Source of the DNA: Gongronella butleri
Lineage: Eukaryota; Mucoromycota; Mucoromycetes; Mucorales; Cunninghamellaceae
Direction: 5' to 3'
Assembly: GCA_025201375.1 (NCBI GenBank)
Contig: JAIWZP010000025.1
Coordinates: forward strand, 395,421 to 459,420
Length of the DNA: 64,000 nucleotides
Shown: positions 45,973 through 56,184 of the stretch, piece by piece
Position numbering within the stretch: position 1 is the first letter of the stretch
Layout of the letters: each line of letters starts with the position of its first letter
Position numbers and translations under genes: made by a program
Notes under the pieces: generated by a model
What the model saw: only the letters and a program-made list of their open reading frames with translations
What the model was told of the DNA's origin: nothing
Database searches by the model: none

Positions 45973-47729
45973 TACAGGAGGATGGTCAGAATTCCATGTT
46001 TGTGGCATTTTCAGGTAGACTTTTAATAAACTCTTGGTAGTATTATGTCGATTGGATGAGTGGGGCCACAGAAATCATAGCTCTCCACCACAGGGGTGGC
46101 GAACTATTAGGGGGATTGCCCCACTTCGTCACCCCCCATTTTTATCAGAAAATCATAGACACTTGGACAAGCAATGGACAAAAAAATTTGGGATTTACAA
46201 ATATTTTTGGCCGATCGCCACAGTGCTGTATGTATCAGAAGTGGTAGTATGATGGTGCAACGTGCAATGGAAAAAAGCTTTGTCTTGGCACTCTTCTGGA
46301 TGATGTGAAAAGTTCAAGCAACCCTTGCTTCTTGCTTGTCTTTGTGTCGACTACTCGACTTTTTTGGTGGATTTTTTTCACTCTAGCAGCAGCAGGCAAA
46401 GTTTTGAAGAAAAATGCTCGAGTTTTGTCATTTCATCATACAGTATCATAACCAAAGAGTACGGTAAAATCACAGAATCTGTGGTGGTGAAGCAACAAAA
46501 AATAGTTGTGCGGCAAAATAATAGTGCAAAGGTGCCTTGCTTCTCCGCATGTACGGTAAGTACAGTAGCAAAATGTAGAAAACAATGTGTTATTCTGTCC
46601 AGCAAACATTGATTCGATGAGGACTACAGTACTGCATTACTGTCGAGAGCACATAATCATATTGGATGTTTGCCAATGGCGTCGCGTGAAAATGCAAAAG
46701 TTGGCAACATGATGCTGAATTTTATCAAGGCAAGCTTGTTTTTTTTTAAATGAGGCTATGGTGCCACGTAGAGAGAAAGAAAATGTGTGGAAATGATCGC
46801 TTTTATTTGCGGGACTCTTAGTTTTGAGAAGTTCGGACGGGTTCGCGACAATGCGCAAATTGATTTAATTTTTACTTTGTATCATATCAGCTATAATAAA
46901 TGTGTCCCACTCAACAATGCGCTTATGATAATGTAATGTTGAGCGTGACAAATTAAGAAGATTGTCTAGCAAGGATGATATGATACCGTAGCATAAACAA
47001 CTGGCAAGAAAAAATCACGAAATGGATTCCAACCATGTAAAACAACATAACGTTGGTTGCACACGGCCTTACAGCGTGAGCGCAGCAAAATAAGGGGCCT
47101 TTTCAAGGTCGATGGTGATGATACTGTAAGCGGACATTGCACTCCTTGCCGTGATTCAAATGTATAGAAAACAGAGTCGCGTGCGATGGAATTCTATTAA
47201 AGCGAGCGCATGCTCAATTGGATTGTATGACAAACAGCGCGCGAGCGGAATGAACCCGCGCAAAAGCATCTTTCTCGCCGAAATATGATGAGGCACGTTC
47301 ATCACAGGTAAATGGTGCGATAGGACTCGCACGGCGCTTTTTCTTGAAAAGAGTGCCAAGGACAGCGATATTAAACACATTGCACCGTGCAATGTGGTTA
47401 GATGATAATGCGGCAACCTCTTCAGGTCAAAATTGAATGATGTCAGGGACAAACAAAGAGCGGAGTGATGAAACCAGAGAGAAAAAAAAAACACCATCTC
47501 CGCCGTGACACCTTCGCCTCAGCATTCTCTACATGAAGCTTTGCAAATTGTTATTTAATTCATTGTTTGAGAAGAAAAAAAAAGAGGGAGCAATCCAGGG
47601 TATCCAAACAACAATTGAGAACAAGAAATAAATAAAGGGATAGCAAGAGGAAGAGGTCGAGAAAGATAGAGAAAGCGCCATTGCACTGTGTACAATGGGT
47701 ACCGGAAGATAAAAATAAAAAAGAAGAGT

Positions 47730-49327
47730 CTATTGAGCCAGGCGGATCAGATCGGCCTTGGTTTCAATGACAGCGGGCACCGTGATTGTTTTTCCACGGA
47801 CGCTGTCGGCGATGGCCTCGCCGGCGTATGTGACCCAGGGAGACACCTCGAATTGGACCGAGTCGTCATAGACGACGGGGTTGCCATTGGTGTCAACGAC
47901 GCGTCCGCCAGCATTCTCGATGAAGCGGATGTGCTGAGCAATGATGTCGCGGCGCGATGTCTCGGGGCAGTCGACGCCGGAGCCGGGGGCGTTTTTGAGC
48001 GGGGAGAATTCGTCTTTGCGGTCGACCTCGAGGACAGACAGATGGCGCGCAAAGGGGAACACGTCAAAGACAAAGCATTCGAGCTTCATGCCGGAATTGG
48101 TCTTTGGCACGACTGTCTCGCCGGTGTGCATGTCCAAATACTTGATCTTCTTTTTGGCAATGTGATATTCGAGCTCGTGAGCAAAGGTGGGCACGCGCTC
48201 CAGGAACTCGGTGGAGAAAAAGTGGTTGGCAATGTTGGCCGCGCCAAATGCGAGCGAGCCATCGGCATTGCGACGTTCAGATACCTCCTTGGAAATCTCC
48301 GAGTATTCGACGACGCCGTACTTGCCATTGCGCAGACACACCACGCCCACAGGCTCCTCAGGCGCCGCCTTGCCCACCACCTTGACGCCGCAATCCGTGT
48401 TGTTCTTGACGCAATAGCCCAAAAACACGGGGTCCGCCACCTTGGCAAGGCAATTATCCACGCAATAGCAATGCGTGTACAGCACACCGCGACGCTTCAG
48501 ATCGTCCAGCACCCCGCTCTCTTGCACAGCCTTGTAGATGCCACCATTGCCATCCGGCGCGATCGCCACCTAGAAAAAGAAGCCAATTGATCAGTTTTCT
48601 GCATCTTTTCGTACTCCTTTTCTCATCTTTTTGTGCGTGTTTTTCTTACCTTGCTCTTTGATTCCATGATGATTTTGCCATCGAGGGTGAGGCAGGGCAA
48701 GATACCTTGCTGGAAAAAGACGACATTCTCCTCCTGAAGGCCAAAGTAGTTGTTTTTCTTGAAAAAGTCGAGGGTGGGCTGGTGCGTGGGGCCCGAGGTC
48801 ATGATGTACCAAGGGATGACACAATTGGCATCATTGGGTGGGTTGTATTGGCGAGCGAGGGTCTGCAGGCGAAGAATGCGCTCGGCTTGCAGCTGGAAAA
48901 GCGTCTTTCCGGAGGGCAGATTGATGTCGTAGCAGCCCTTGGGTGCGCTGGAGCCGAGACGCGTGCCTTGGCCACCAGCCATCAGAATCACGGCCACTTT
49001 GCCTTGCGCGATCAGCGACATGCCCAGGGTTTCCCATTCCAAAAGCGTCCCCGCAGGCGTTTTGAGCGTCGACGCGTACACTTGCTCCGACAATGGCTCC
49101 ACGTTGCACTCTTGCTGCTGCTGCTGGTTGCCACCAACGGCCTTGGCGTAGATCGCGTTGATAGACGCCACGTCAAACGACGTCAGCTGCGAATAAAGCT
49201 GCTGCTGCTCCGCACGGTCCAATTGCTCAAAATAGGTGAAAAGATGGTCTTGTCCAGCATCCTGGTACCGCGCCTTGAGGGTTTGGAACTCGGCTTCAGT
49301 GATGGGCAGCGACGAAGAGATGGTCAT
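47730..49327 (-). CDS. UAP1: UDP-N-acetylglucosamine pyrophosphorylase
   Basis: Exons 49327-48650 and 48569-47730 give 505 aa. ATG at 49327 is used, since the frame extends only three codons further without another ATG. The uridylyltransferase motif MAGGQGTRLGSSAPKG is at 116-131; MTSGPTH and IAPDGNGGIY follow; the C-terminal part has VFDVFPFA and EFSPLKNAPGS, all typical of eukaryotic UAP1/QRI1. The cytosolic enzyme makes UDP-GlcNAc from UTP and GlcNAc-1-phosphate, supplying chitin, N-glycans and GPI anchors. A Gln run (CAG/CAA) at 68-72 is unusual. It follows the glycosyltransferase gene in tandem with 213 bp between. Confidence 0.95.
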
Positions 49328-49540
49328 ATCGGTCAAGAAAAGAGCAACAAAAAAAAAAAAAAAACAAAAAAAAAGAAAAAAAGAGCGGAGCGGATCGACT
49401 TTTTATTTTTGAAGATCCTCTTTGTGTAACCTGCCCATTGTGCGTCACTCAGCGGACACATCTATTTTTGGCGCATGGCTCGTACGTGCTTGAAAAGGTA
49501 AAACCTGGGAAAAAGGCGGGTATCATCTATTTTTATTTGT

Positions 49541-50827
49541 TCATGCTCCTTCTGCAAACCAAAGACCATGTTCGCGAAGCACTTGGAGCCGCTCAGCACC
49601 GCCGCCCTGCGGAAAGGAAAAAAAAAAAAAAAAAAAAGAGTGAGACACCATATAATATTTGTAACAATTTTGTGTTTTTACCAATTGGTTGGCATGGACA
49701 AGATAGGGCGTGAAGTTCAATTGGGCCGGGAGACGCATGTCAAAGTAAGCAGCCTTGTTGGGAAAGTGGACGACGTCGAGAAGGACGATTTTGGAGGTGC
49801 GCATGTTCAAGTCAATGAGAGAGAGGGCTTGATTCATTGCCTGTTTGTGTGTGAGGCGCATATGGGGTGATTTGAGGGCGCGTTCTTGCAAGCCAATGAC
49901 TCTGGCCAAATAAGTGCGCATCGAATGTGTGGGTCGCATTAGAAACAGAGCATCGCTGACTTGGTGATGATCAATGCCATCCTGTTGGAAGACAGCGTGT
50001 GTATGGTCCCATCGGACATCGATTAAAGCTCGCATGTGTTCTCTTGCACGTTCTTGCAGCCATACAATCTCGGGCGACGCGTACAGCACGCTAATGTCCA
50101 AATGCAACAATTGGTGCACAATCACGGTCGATGCAAAGGCGGCCATTTCTGGGGATTCAAGTTGTGCGTAATGCATCCAAGTTGCTGGTACCAGGAACAC
50201 GTGCGCGCCATGACCAGCATTCTGAAGGTCCGCATACAGCACCGCGTCCAAGCAAACAACTACAAACTTGTCCTCGCCCGTGCGCTTTAGCGAGGCAATC
50301 CAATTGAGCACATCCACGCGCATACCGCTCGTGGCAACCGAAACAATGACCGTGCGCGGCTGTTGCATGTTGCTTTCAATCACTTGCAAGATCGTCTGCT
50401 TGCCAGCACGGTCGCGGTGCACCCACAATGGCTGTTGCATCGATAATTCCATCATTGGCTGTGCGTCACCCTCTTCTAGCCATCCAGGCCCGGCCACAGG
50501 CGTGTCCTGCACCTTGTGAGCCAGAAGAGAATCATTGCCAAAGCAGTCGCAAAGCCAGTCTTGCGTGCGGACCAATGGACCCACTCGTGACGGCGACATG
50601 CCCGAATGGGCCGAATTGCCCGTGTCGGACGCTTTCCCAATGGCTGATGGGCTGGACGAAGTCGATGGTGGCGACGAAAAAGAAGCTGCTGTGTCGGGTG
50701 CGGCGATAATTATGGGGAGTTGCTGGTAGGAAGGACGCAAACTCTTGGGGTCGTGACGGGAAAAGACGAGAAAAACGAGATATGTCGACACAAGCGCTAT
50801 GAATGAAAACGCATAACGAGAGAGCAT
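49541..50827 (-). CDS. GT77-like type II membrane glycosyltransferase
   Basis: Exons 50827-49682 and 49606-49541 give 403 aa. One membrane helix (about 5-22) near the N-terminus indicates a Golgi type II protein with a Ser-rich stem (about 45-80). The lumenal part shows the Nucleotid_trans (GT77-like) pattern: DVLNWIASLKR, VVVCLDAVLY, a LHLDISVLYASPEIVWLQE strand, then AMNQALSLI, VHFPNKAAYFD and a C-terminal RLQVLREHGLWF. In this family the central strand usually ends in a DxD metal site before VW; here that position reads SPE (about 251-253), so catalysis may be altered or lost. Donor and acceptor are unknown. It is divergent from the RasGEF gene. Confidence 0.78.
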   Translation of the reverse strand: MLSRYAFSFIALVSTYLVFLVFSRHDPKSLRPSYQQLPIIIAAPDTAASFSSPPSTSSSPSAIGKASDTGNSAHSGMSPSRVGPLVRTQDWLCDCFGNDSLLAHKVQDTPVAGPGWLEEGDAQPMMELSMQQPLWVHRDRAGKQTILQVIESNMQQPRTVIVSVATSGMRVDVLNWIASLKRTGEDKFVVVCLDAVLYADLQNAGHGAHVFLVPATWMHYAQLESPEMAAFASTVIVHQLLHLDISVLYASPEIVWLQERAREHMRALIDVRWDHTHAVFQQDGIDHHQVSDALFLMRPTHSMRTYLARVIGLQERALKSPHMRLTHKQAMNQALSLIDLNMRTSKIVLLDVVHFPNKAAYFDMRLPAQLNFTPYLVHANQLVKTQNCYKYYMVSHSFFFFFFSFPQGGGAERLQVLREHGLWFAEGA

Positions 50828-51234
50828 GGTGCCTGCGAGGTAACCATAAAGAAAAGAGCGGGAGGGACAAAGGAACGAAGAAAAAAAAAAAAAAAAAACG
50901 AAAAAGAAAAAGAGGACAAAATAGAGCCCAAATTGGCTTTTCCATGTTTTAATGGGCAGCTGGGCCGGTAACACAAGGGCCAAAATTTTCTTTGCCTCCC
51001 CACAAACCATGCAAAGGCACACACGCGCACTCTAGTCCATTCTCTTTATGGCCATTGTCACCCATCCACTCCTTTTTCTTCCTTTTTGTTTTCCTTTTTA
51101 CTTTTATTTTAATTTTGAGCCATGGACAAGCACGTAAGACAATGGACATGATGGAGCCACGCGACGCGTCTCACACACACTCACTCGGAAAACATGTACT
51201 GTAGGCAAGCTGGCTCGAAAGGGTGCATTCAGCC
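50828..51234. promoter_or_regulatory. shared divergent promoter, glycosyltransferase / RasGEF
   Basis: The 407 bp between the ATGs has an A-rich left part and a T-rich centre (51060-51118). Two transcription directions must start here. No specific site is identified. Confidence 0.4.
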
Positions 51235-54200
51235 ATGGATGATCTCTTTTTTGTGCTTTGGCACGACGCGGCCAATCCAGGGCCGTGTCCTGCGTTACAC
51301 AAGCATGTGTGCCTATTGGAATCCCTGATCCATGCCAAATTGGACGCGTCCACGGTCCCGGTGCAGATCCAGCGGCTCGTGCGCTGCCAATGGAAGCTTT
51401 TTACAGAAGTGCTCATCCAACATGAAGCCGACAAGGGCTTTCTTTACGTAATGGGCGATTTTCCTTTCTTTTTTCCACTCTCGCCGTCTCCTGGCGCAGA
51501 AAGCTGCGCGAATGGGCTCTCGTTGTCTCCCTGTACCCTTACAATCTCCTTTTTTTTCTATTTTTTTCTTTCTCTCTCGTTTTCGCTTTTGATTCAGAAC
51601 GAATTGCTCAGGCAAAGGAAGCAGCTACTGGATGGCCTTGCCACGTTTGATTTAGATAGTAATTGGACTCAAGGACAAAGGAAAGGATGACTCAATTGAC
51701 AGTGTTTAATCGCTTCCCCCCCCCATTTTTGATGATGGGTCATAGGTAGCTATTGGCAATGTCATCGAGACATGACCCATGATGGCAACAGGTGAGAGAG
51801 AAAGAGCTCCTTGTTTCATGCAGACACTCGGACTCGGCAGGTTGCACATGGGTCGCTGATTGCCTCCTTTTTTTTTATTCATTTTTTTTTTTTTTTCGTG
51901 TTGCTTTGCAGAGATGTCAGCTTCAATGACAAGGTTGCTCATCGTCAAGGTAATAATATTTCATTTCCGTGTTTATGTAAACAATGAACCGCTATTTCTT
52001 GTTTTATTGCGCAATGACGTAGCATGGCGCGCTTCCATGCCAACCAAGCCCAATGGCGTGCGCTTTCCAAACTTGCTTGGTCGCGATGCACCCGCACGAT
52101 GCCCCAGTGGAAAGGCACGCCGGCCATTTTCATGGGTCCCTTTGAACACCAACTTGACGTCCGTGGTAAAGCTCAAAAAAAAAAAAAAGCGAGAAAAAAA
52201 ATGGGCATTGTGGTGCTTTTGCATGTCGTGCGAGTGGAAAGCGATCATCCCTTGGGGTGTGACAATCATGGCCAAATTTGGGGTGGAGAATCAGGGGGGA
52301 ATAGATGGCCTCGGGTCCGTTGACACGCCTCCTTTTTTTTTTTTCCTTTCATGCTGGCGGCATTAGGAAAAACGGGCCAGCAGGTGGGCCTCCTCCTTGT
52401 GGACACCCCCATCGCATCCTCATGCGACCAGCCAAATAAATGAGCCATGCAGGGCTTCTTTTGCTTCTTTCTCTCGTTGGTTCATCGCATCCACAGCCTC
52501 CACAAAGCACGCCACCATGCTCCATGGCCATTCACCGCATCATCAGTATCTGGCACCCCATCAACATTATTACGACGACCCCTATTTCTTCGACGATGAC
52601 GGCAATGAAACGCCGTCGCCCACGCCGTCCGTCTCGGCTGCATCCTCGTCGCTCACATCGTACGCTGACACGCTCTCGGATATGATTTTGTATGCAATGG
52701 CTCTGGGGAGTTATTTTTCCATCATGGAACCGCTCACCGCCTTGCTCTCACACCCTTTTTTTTTATTTTTATTTTTTTTATGCACGGCAGGCACCACACC
52801 AAAGACAGCTCGCGCACATCCAGCAGTATCATCTCAAATCAGGCCACCGACAACGTGTGCTTCCACAGCATGCAATTGTCGCCCAAAAAGCTCGAACACG
52901 AGTACCACATGATCGATGCCATGGGCGCCACAGTGCTCGTTCAGGAATGCATCCATGGGAAATTACATGTCGTCTCGGGCACGCTGCAACAACTGTTTTT
53001 GAAATTGGCAGATCCTACCCCACAAGGTAATCTCCATTTTTAATTCCTCGTTGTGGTTGGATGAGCGTGACACACACTCATGCGGCAACAAACGCCAATT
53101 ATTGTCCCATGCCCTGATTTTTTTTTTTTTTTTTTTGTTTACAACAAGCTGCCGATTACATGGACGCCTACCTTTTGAATTATGTGCATTTCACCTCGAG
53201 CTTGGCCTTGCTGCATCAATGGACAGACTGGTTTCAGCACATCCATGAGTGTCACGCACCTGATCATCACCAGAAGAAAACATGGACCACGTAAAAAAAA
53301 AAAAAGTGGTCGCCTCTTCAATAGACTCATGGTTTGCCATGCGTTTTTTTTTTTTTTTTTTTGTTTGCTTTAAAGAATGATCCACGTGATAAGACGCTGG
53401 ATTCACCTGCGAATTGATACGCTGGGCAGTGACGATGCGTGGATGTGCCAATTTGACCAATTTTGCAATCAAACCCTTGTGCAGGCTGGCTTCCTCGCCG
53501 AGGCATCGATGCTAAAGACAGCCCTGTATAACGAAAAGTACTTTTTTGATAATCGCCGCCGCATCAGCATGGCCCAATTCTCCATTGACATCCATGTGAG
53601 TAAGACCAGTCTCTTTGCCGACATGGATCCAAAGGACGTCGCACGCTACCTGACGCTCGCCGACAGCTACTTGTTCCAGCAGCTGCGCGCCCATCACTTT
53701 TTGGACGCGCAATGGCGCGATCAACCCTACGACGCGACGCCGCTCAGCCGACTAGAAGAAACATTGGATTACATTGGCCTGCTTACAAAGCGCGCTAATA
53801 TGGTAACATCAATACAAAAGCAAAAGAGACAAACAGCTTGCTCATTCACTATTCACGTTCATAGCTCCATCAATGGGTACTGCACGAGCTTCTCCATCGG
53901 TGTCCTAGCCTCAAGGCGCGCAAAAAGATGCTTACAAAGTGGATTCATGTGGCCAAGGTATAAACACAGGACCCTGCGTTGTGCGGTGATGCGGATGTAA
54001 TGCCCGGCGACTCATCAATGTGCATTGGCGTTTTTTTTTTTTTTTTTTTTAGCTGTGCTTGGAATGGAACAATTTTCACACGTCCATGATCTTGACCATG
54101 GCATTGATGGCTACACCCATCCAAAAGATGGGACAAGCGTGGTCCGCTCTCGGACACAAGGTGCAGGCCACCTTTGACACGCTACAGCAGCTGGTGGATG

Positions 54201-54709
54201 TGAGCAACAACATGAGCTGCTATCGCCAGGCATTGGAACACGGATTCTCGCCCATTACACATCAAAAGCCGCGCAGCGCGTCTCTGTCGTCATTGTCGTC
54301 GTCATCCATCACGGGAAGCACGCACCGCGAGTCGGTATCTAGCACGACCTACACGACAATGACGCCACAGCTGCCACCAACACCATCTACACCCGGATTC
54401 ATGCACACAAGTGCGGCCGCGCCCGTCCCCACGCTGCATTTTCTACCCGTTGTCCTCAAGGACCTCGTGTTCCTGATGGATGGCATGCCTGGCGCCCAAG
54501 AGCAGCCACCGCAATGCATCCGCTTTGCAAAATATTACGATCTGACTCGCTATGTCCAACGTGTCATCCATGCCGTCAAACCCGACTATTGGTTTGCCAC
54601 ACACCCGCCCGCGCTCCCCTTTTTGCCAACTTTTGATCAATACCCATCATGTCCGTCCTTGTCCGTTTATAAAGTCATCGAGCAGTGTCTCATGCACTCG
54701 GACGCATGA
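51235..54709 (+). CDS. Ras guanine-nucleotide exchange factor (REM + CDC25 domains)
   Basis: Ten exons (51235-51447, 51598-51658, 51914-51949, 52023-52165, 52367-52689, 52791-53026, 53149-53290, 53376-53802, 53865-53957, 54053-54709) give 776 aa. The REM/RasGEF-N domain lies at about 280-410 (VLVQECIHGKLHVVSGTLQQ, TDWFQHI, MIHVIRRWIHLRID). The CDC25 catalytic domain follows (DPKDVARYLTLADSYLFQ, VLHELLHRCPSLKARKKML, WNNFHTSMILTMAL), ending with PVVLKDLVFLMDG. It loads Ras-type GTPases with GTP at membranes. The first ~250 residues match no domain I know; no SH3 is seen. Splicing of exons 2-4 is the least certain part: exon 3 needs a GAG acceptor. All other junctions have good consensus. Confidence 0.82.
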
Positions 54710-55389
54710 TTTTTTTTTTCATTTTTTTTTTTTTTGTATCATACAATCGTCAATGAACCCCTTTTGTTTTAATTTATCCACCGGCCGTGCAAAATAAAAA
54801 AAAGGACCTTTTTGTAAATCATATCAAGAGACTTTGAGCTTGGAGAATCTAAATTTCGCATAAAAGAGAGTCAAAATGCATTTGAATCAAGATTGAACAA
54901 GGAAATCACATAGAGGGGCCACGCGTCGCTAATTGTAAATCATACTTTTCGTGTCAACGACTTAATTCCGTATCCAAGTTTGATTGGCATCGAATCATTT
55001 TTGCACCAGCAATAGAAAATAGACGCACTTGGGGAATATGAAGCCTAACAAGCTCTAGTGAGCTCCTGGGTATTCAACTTTTCGGCTGTTGTTGCGGTAA
55101 CATGCTGTAGTTGGCATGCAATGAAGTTAAAATAGTACTCGATTAGTGAGTTGGCAAGAAAATTGTATTTTATTACAGTAATTACTTGTCGATTAAGTTA
55201 CATATGCTCTAGCTCTTTGGGGGGTATTAAGCTTTTTTATTGCAAATTTTACGCTGAGCACGATGCAGCTATTTTTGAGCGGGGTCGACCATGCAGATGA
55301 CGCGATGAATGCAAAATAGTTATATAGGAGGCTTTTGTCTTTTTCGAGTCCAAAAATAAATCGGGCGGGTCGATCTTGAGCACTAGACT

Positions 55390-55695
55390 ATAGTTTAGGA
55401 AGTGACGCAGGTTTCATTGACGTGCAACTAGGCTGCAAATTTTTTTCTGGATGCACTGTATGCCGGCAGAGTCGGAGAAACACGCTTTTTGGCGTTTAAA
55501 AGGTAAATGTATACGTTTTAACGCACTGTAGCGCGATGCTTCATGCATTGAAACAATAGCACGCGTCAGTTTCTGTCCACTGAAATCGAAACATGGACGG
55601 ATCCATCATTTTATTTGTGTGCAAAAATTCAAAAGGATCAAAATCGTGCATTTATGCATTTTTCGGCCACTTGCTGATGATATACAGTATTGACT

Positions 55696-55738
<43 letters not shown>

Positions 55739-55860
55739 CACGCTTGCGGAACCTCATATTTGCGAATGTGGACAGCCTGGCAGATTCGAGCCAGCATCAT
55801 GTCTGCCGAACCAAAATCTAAAAAGCGAGTTTTCAGAGCCTGAGGGCATGTGCAAGAAAT
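55390..55860 (+). repeat. S-family element, truncated copy without array
   Basis: Collinear with 42.38-42.78 kb, including the leader (CAAAATCTAAAAAGCGAGTT in place of CCAATATCGAAAATGCGAGT). It ends at the point where the tandem array begins in the other two long copies, so the array portion is missing. Confidence 0.72.
55697..55738. repeat. 42-base T homopolymer
   Basis: The longest uninterrupted homopolymer in the window. It lies inside the truncated S element, where the 42.66 kb copy has only about 10-11 T. Confidence 0.95.
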
Positions 55861-56184
55861 GACAATGCGTGCAGTATCATATCGTATGATGTGATAATAA
55901 TTCATTCGTGATTGCTTCATTTTATTGTAAAAACTTGACTTTCTGACAAGTGTGCATGATATTTTATCAAAGAAAAACAAAAATACAGCTATTGCAGTAG
56001 GTCACGACTCTGCGATTACTGTATCATGTTCAATGATTCTAACAAGACCATTTTATTGGTTTGATTTGGATTGGAATGAGCGAGGGGGTATCGGAGATAC
56101 TATTTTTTCGAGAGGGAAAGAAGATCAGGCAGAGATTCATTGAGCAAAAAAGCACCAGTGGATGGAGATGGGGTCTGGGGGCAT

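Larger units (their letters stand above)
41490..47729. other. 6.2 kb gene-free repeat island
   Basis: No host gene is supported between the aminopeptidase and UDP-GlcNAc pyrophosphorylase genes. From left: partial R1 copy (~41.98-42.25), S-family element with array (42.38-43.91), foldback element 1 (43.995-44.855), foldback element 2 (44.956-45.972), then 1.75 kb of AT-rich DNA with only short open frames. The base composition drops clearly relative to the flanking genes. Confidence 0.65.
54710..56184. other. intergenic between convergent genes with repeats
   Basis: AT-rich stretch holding a left-end R1-like block near 55.22-55.32 kb, the S-family fragment 55.39-55.86 kb and a 42-base T run. 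An AATAAA near 54792 may serve the RasGEF transcript. No gene is recognised. Confidence 0.55.

Noticed and set aside
46034..46612. Overlapping plus-strand frames of 63-95 codons
   Set aside because: Low-complexity, AT-rich sequence; mutually exclusive frames, with no conserved motif.
47156..47497. 113-codon minus-strand frame upstream of the UDP-GlcNAc pyrophosphorylase 3' end
   Set aside because: Hydrophobic, T-run-derived N-terminus and no motif; no splice partners of quality.
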